Notes under the pieces: generated by a model
What the model was told of the DNA's origin: nothing
What the model saw: the letters and a program-made list of their open reading frames with translations, nothing else
Database searches by the model: none
Source: Streptomyces sp. NBC_01750
Lineage (GTDB): Bacteria; Actinomycetota; Actinomycetes; Streptomycetales; Streptomycetaceae
DNA: 64,000 bases
Direction of reading: 5' to 3'
Assembly: GCF_035918095.1 (NCBI RefSeq)
Contig: NZ_CP109137.1
Coordinates: forward strand, 2,296,001 to 2,360,000
Shown: in pieces, positions 63,156 to 64,000 of the stretch
How positions within the stretch are numbered: the first letter of the stretch is position 1
Layout: each line of letters starts with the position of its first letter
Translations under genes and position numbers: made by a program

Positions 63156-63542
63156 TCAGCGGAGCCGTAGCCCGCCGGGTTTCCGCTCCTCGATGATCTG
63201 CGCCAGCCAGTCGAAGACGGTCGTACCACGACCGGCCTCCGCCTCGTCCAACTCGGCCTGGACGGCGGCCCTGTTCAGCGGATGGCCGCGTTCCAGCCGC
63301 AGCCGCAGCCGGCGTACGGTCTCGTCCCGCCCGAGTGCCCGGCGGGAGAGTTCGTGGTCGCGCCACTCGATGACGAAGTCGCCGTCGTCCGGTGTACCGA
63401 AGCCGCCGCCGAGGCAGTCTGCGAACGAGTCGAGATTGCGGCCGAAGTACCCGCCGGTCCCGTTCACCGCTTCGCCGATCACCCGCCAGAAGCTCTCCAG
63501 GTCGGTGACCTCCGCCCCGTCGATCACATAGGTCTTCGTCAC
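63156..63542 (-). CDS. barstar family ribonuclease inhibitor
   Basis: A 128-residue barstar-like protein. MTKTYVIDGAEVTDLESFWR, GTGGYFGRNLDSFADCLGGG (the barnase-binding helix region with YFGRNLDS) and VIEWRDHELSRRAL match the family. Barstars bind and block microbial RNases in the cytoplasm. It lies downstream of an RNase Sa-like gene on the same strand, 18 bases away. Confidence 0.92.
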   Translation of the reverse strand: MTKTYVIDGAEVTDLESFWRVIGEAVNGTGGYFGRNLDSFADCLGGGFGTPDDGDFVIEWRDHELSRRALGRDETVRRLRLRLERGHPLNRAAVQAELDEAEAGRGTTVFDWLAQIIEERKPGGLRLR

Positions 63543-63560
63543 GGGGCGGAGGATACCGGC

Positions 63561-63950
63561 TCAGCAGCCGTAGTCGACGAGGTCGAACGAGGCGTAGTGG
63601 TCGGCGGTGTAGTAGTCCTCCTGGGCCGTGTTGCCCGTGACGACGCGGCGGGCGCCGCGGTTGGAGGAGCCCGGCGTCTTGACGGTGTACTCGTGGTAGT
63701 AGCCGGTCGAATGCGACGGCAGGACGCCGTCGCGGTTCTGGAAGACGGTGCCGTCCTGGGGATACGGGAACGGCCCGCCGGACTCGATCAGGTCGAGTGT
63801 GTCGTGCGCCTGGGAGGGGAGGGCGGAGTAGCAGACGTCACCGACCGCGGCCGCGGTCGTCGGGGTGGCCGTGGCCTGTCCGCCGATGAGGAGGGTGGAG
63901 GCGAGGGCGGCGATGCCGCCGAGAACGGCGATTCGTGGGGGGATTCGCAT
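63561..63950 (-). CDS. secreted guanyl-specific ribonuclease, RNase Sa-like
   Basis: A 129-residue secreted RNase. A signal peptide (MRIPPRIAVLGGIAALASTL to the QATATPT region) precedes a mature domain very close to RNase Sa: DVCYSALPSQAHDTLDLIES, GGPFPYPQDGTVFQNRDGVL (catalytic Glu replaced region carries VFQNR), GYYHEYTVKTPGSSNRGARR (catalytic Glu in YHEYTV, plus Arg) and EDYYTADHYASFDLVDYGC (catalytic His). Two Cys form the disulfide. It cleaves after G. Barstar encoded downstream protects the producer. Confidence 0.93.
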   Translation of the reverse strand: MRIPPRIAVLGGIAALASTLLIGGQATATPTTAAAVGDVCYSALPSQAHDTLDLIESGGPFPYPQDGTVFQNRDGVLPSHSTGYYHEYTVKTPGSSNRGARRVVTGNTAQEDYYTADHYASFDLVDYGC

Positions 63951-64000
63951 ACCGACATCATGACGCGCGTAGACATGAACGCGTCAACCCCAAAGCCCTT

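Overview
The window is chromosomal DNA of a high-GC actinomycete, almost certainly Streptomyces. Third codon positions are strongly GC-rich, GTG starts are common, and it carries a two-domain chaplin with a LAxTG sorting signal, an RNase Sa/barstar pair, an S. griseus-type trypsin and several Streptomyces-typical families (DUF6343, SPW_0924, DUF7873). The order rpsA / coaE / polA / liv operon / ANTAR response regulator / pyk is, from memory, a conserved core block of Streptomyces chromosomes. No insertion sequence, prophage, integrase or CRISPR array was seen.

Layout. 0-2.1 kb: pseudouridine catabolism (end of psuG, a PfkB kinase) and a uridine-kinase-like protein. 2.1-9.5 kb: small accessory genes (secreted cupin, C39-like peptidase, DUF7873, membrane-anchored protein, 2-hydroxyacid dehydrogenase, DUF2293, chaplin, DUF3574, HAD-like, VOC). 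9.5-10.7 kb: an FMN reductase and an RsbW-like ATPase, each broken by two compensating frameshifts. 11-15.1 kb: a SWIM/SNF2 pair. 15.2-20.4 kb: esterase, SPFH protein, DoxX, acyltransferase-like protein, DUF6343, TPR protein. 20.6-23.9 kb: coaE, a PAC2 protein and rpsA with a clear promoter and terminator. 24.3-31.9 kb: methyltransferase, HrpB helicase, DUF3068, SPW_0924, lytic transglycosylase, DUF4184. 32-38 kb: polA, divergent from an FdhF/YdeP oxidoreductase, then a thioesterase and a lipoprotein. 38.9-44.6 kb: complete livKHMGF importer. 44.7-48.1 kb: PdtaR-like regulator, an odd tRNA with a CAA anticodon, pyk and a SIMPL protein. 48.2-53 kb: Tat-exported 5'-nucleotidase and a decarboxylase/N-monooxygenase pair resembling desA/desB. 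53-64 kb: pepN, a PIN/Phd pair, chorismate mutase, AraC regulator facing a GH35 beta-galactosidase, trypsin, zincin, ankyrin/HEAT protein, barstar and RNase Sa.

The most unusual part is 3690-3990 on the minus strand, just downstream of the DUF7873 gene. Two tRNA-like units lie in tandem, and in both the T arm plus 3' acceptor strand comes before the 5' acceptor strand plus D arm. Each acceptor pairs 7 of 7 across a short linker. This is the layout of circularly permuted tRNA genes, and I report it as the main candidate for an undescribed system, possibly linked to DUF7873.

Functional groupings. psuG and the PfkB kinase would recycle pseudouridine. livKHMGF imports branched-chain amino acids, with a hairpin after livK that could keep the binding protein in excess. 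Barstar should restrain RNase Sa inside the cell. The AraC regulator probably controls the divergent beta-galactosidase.
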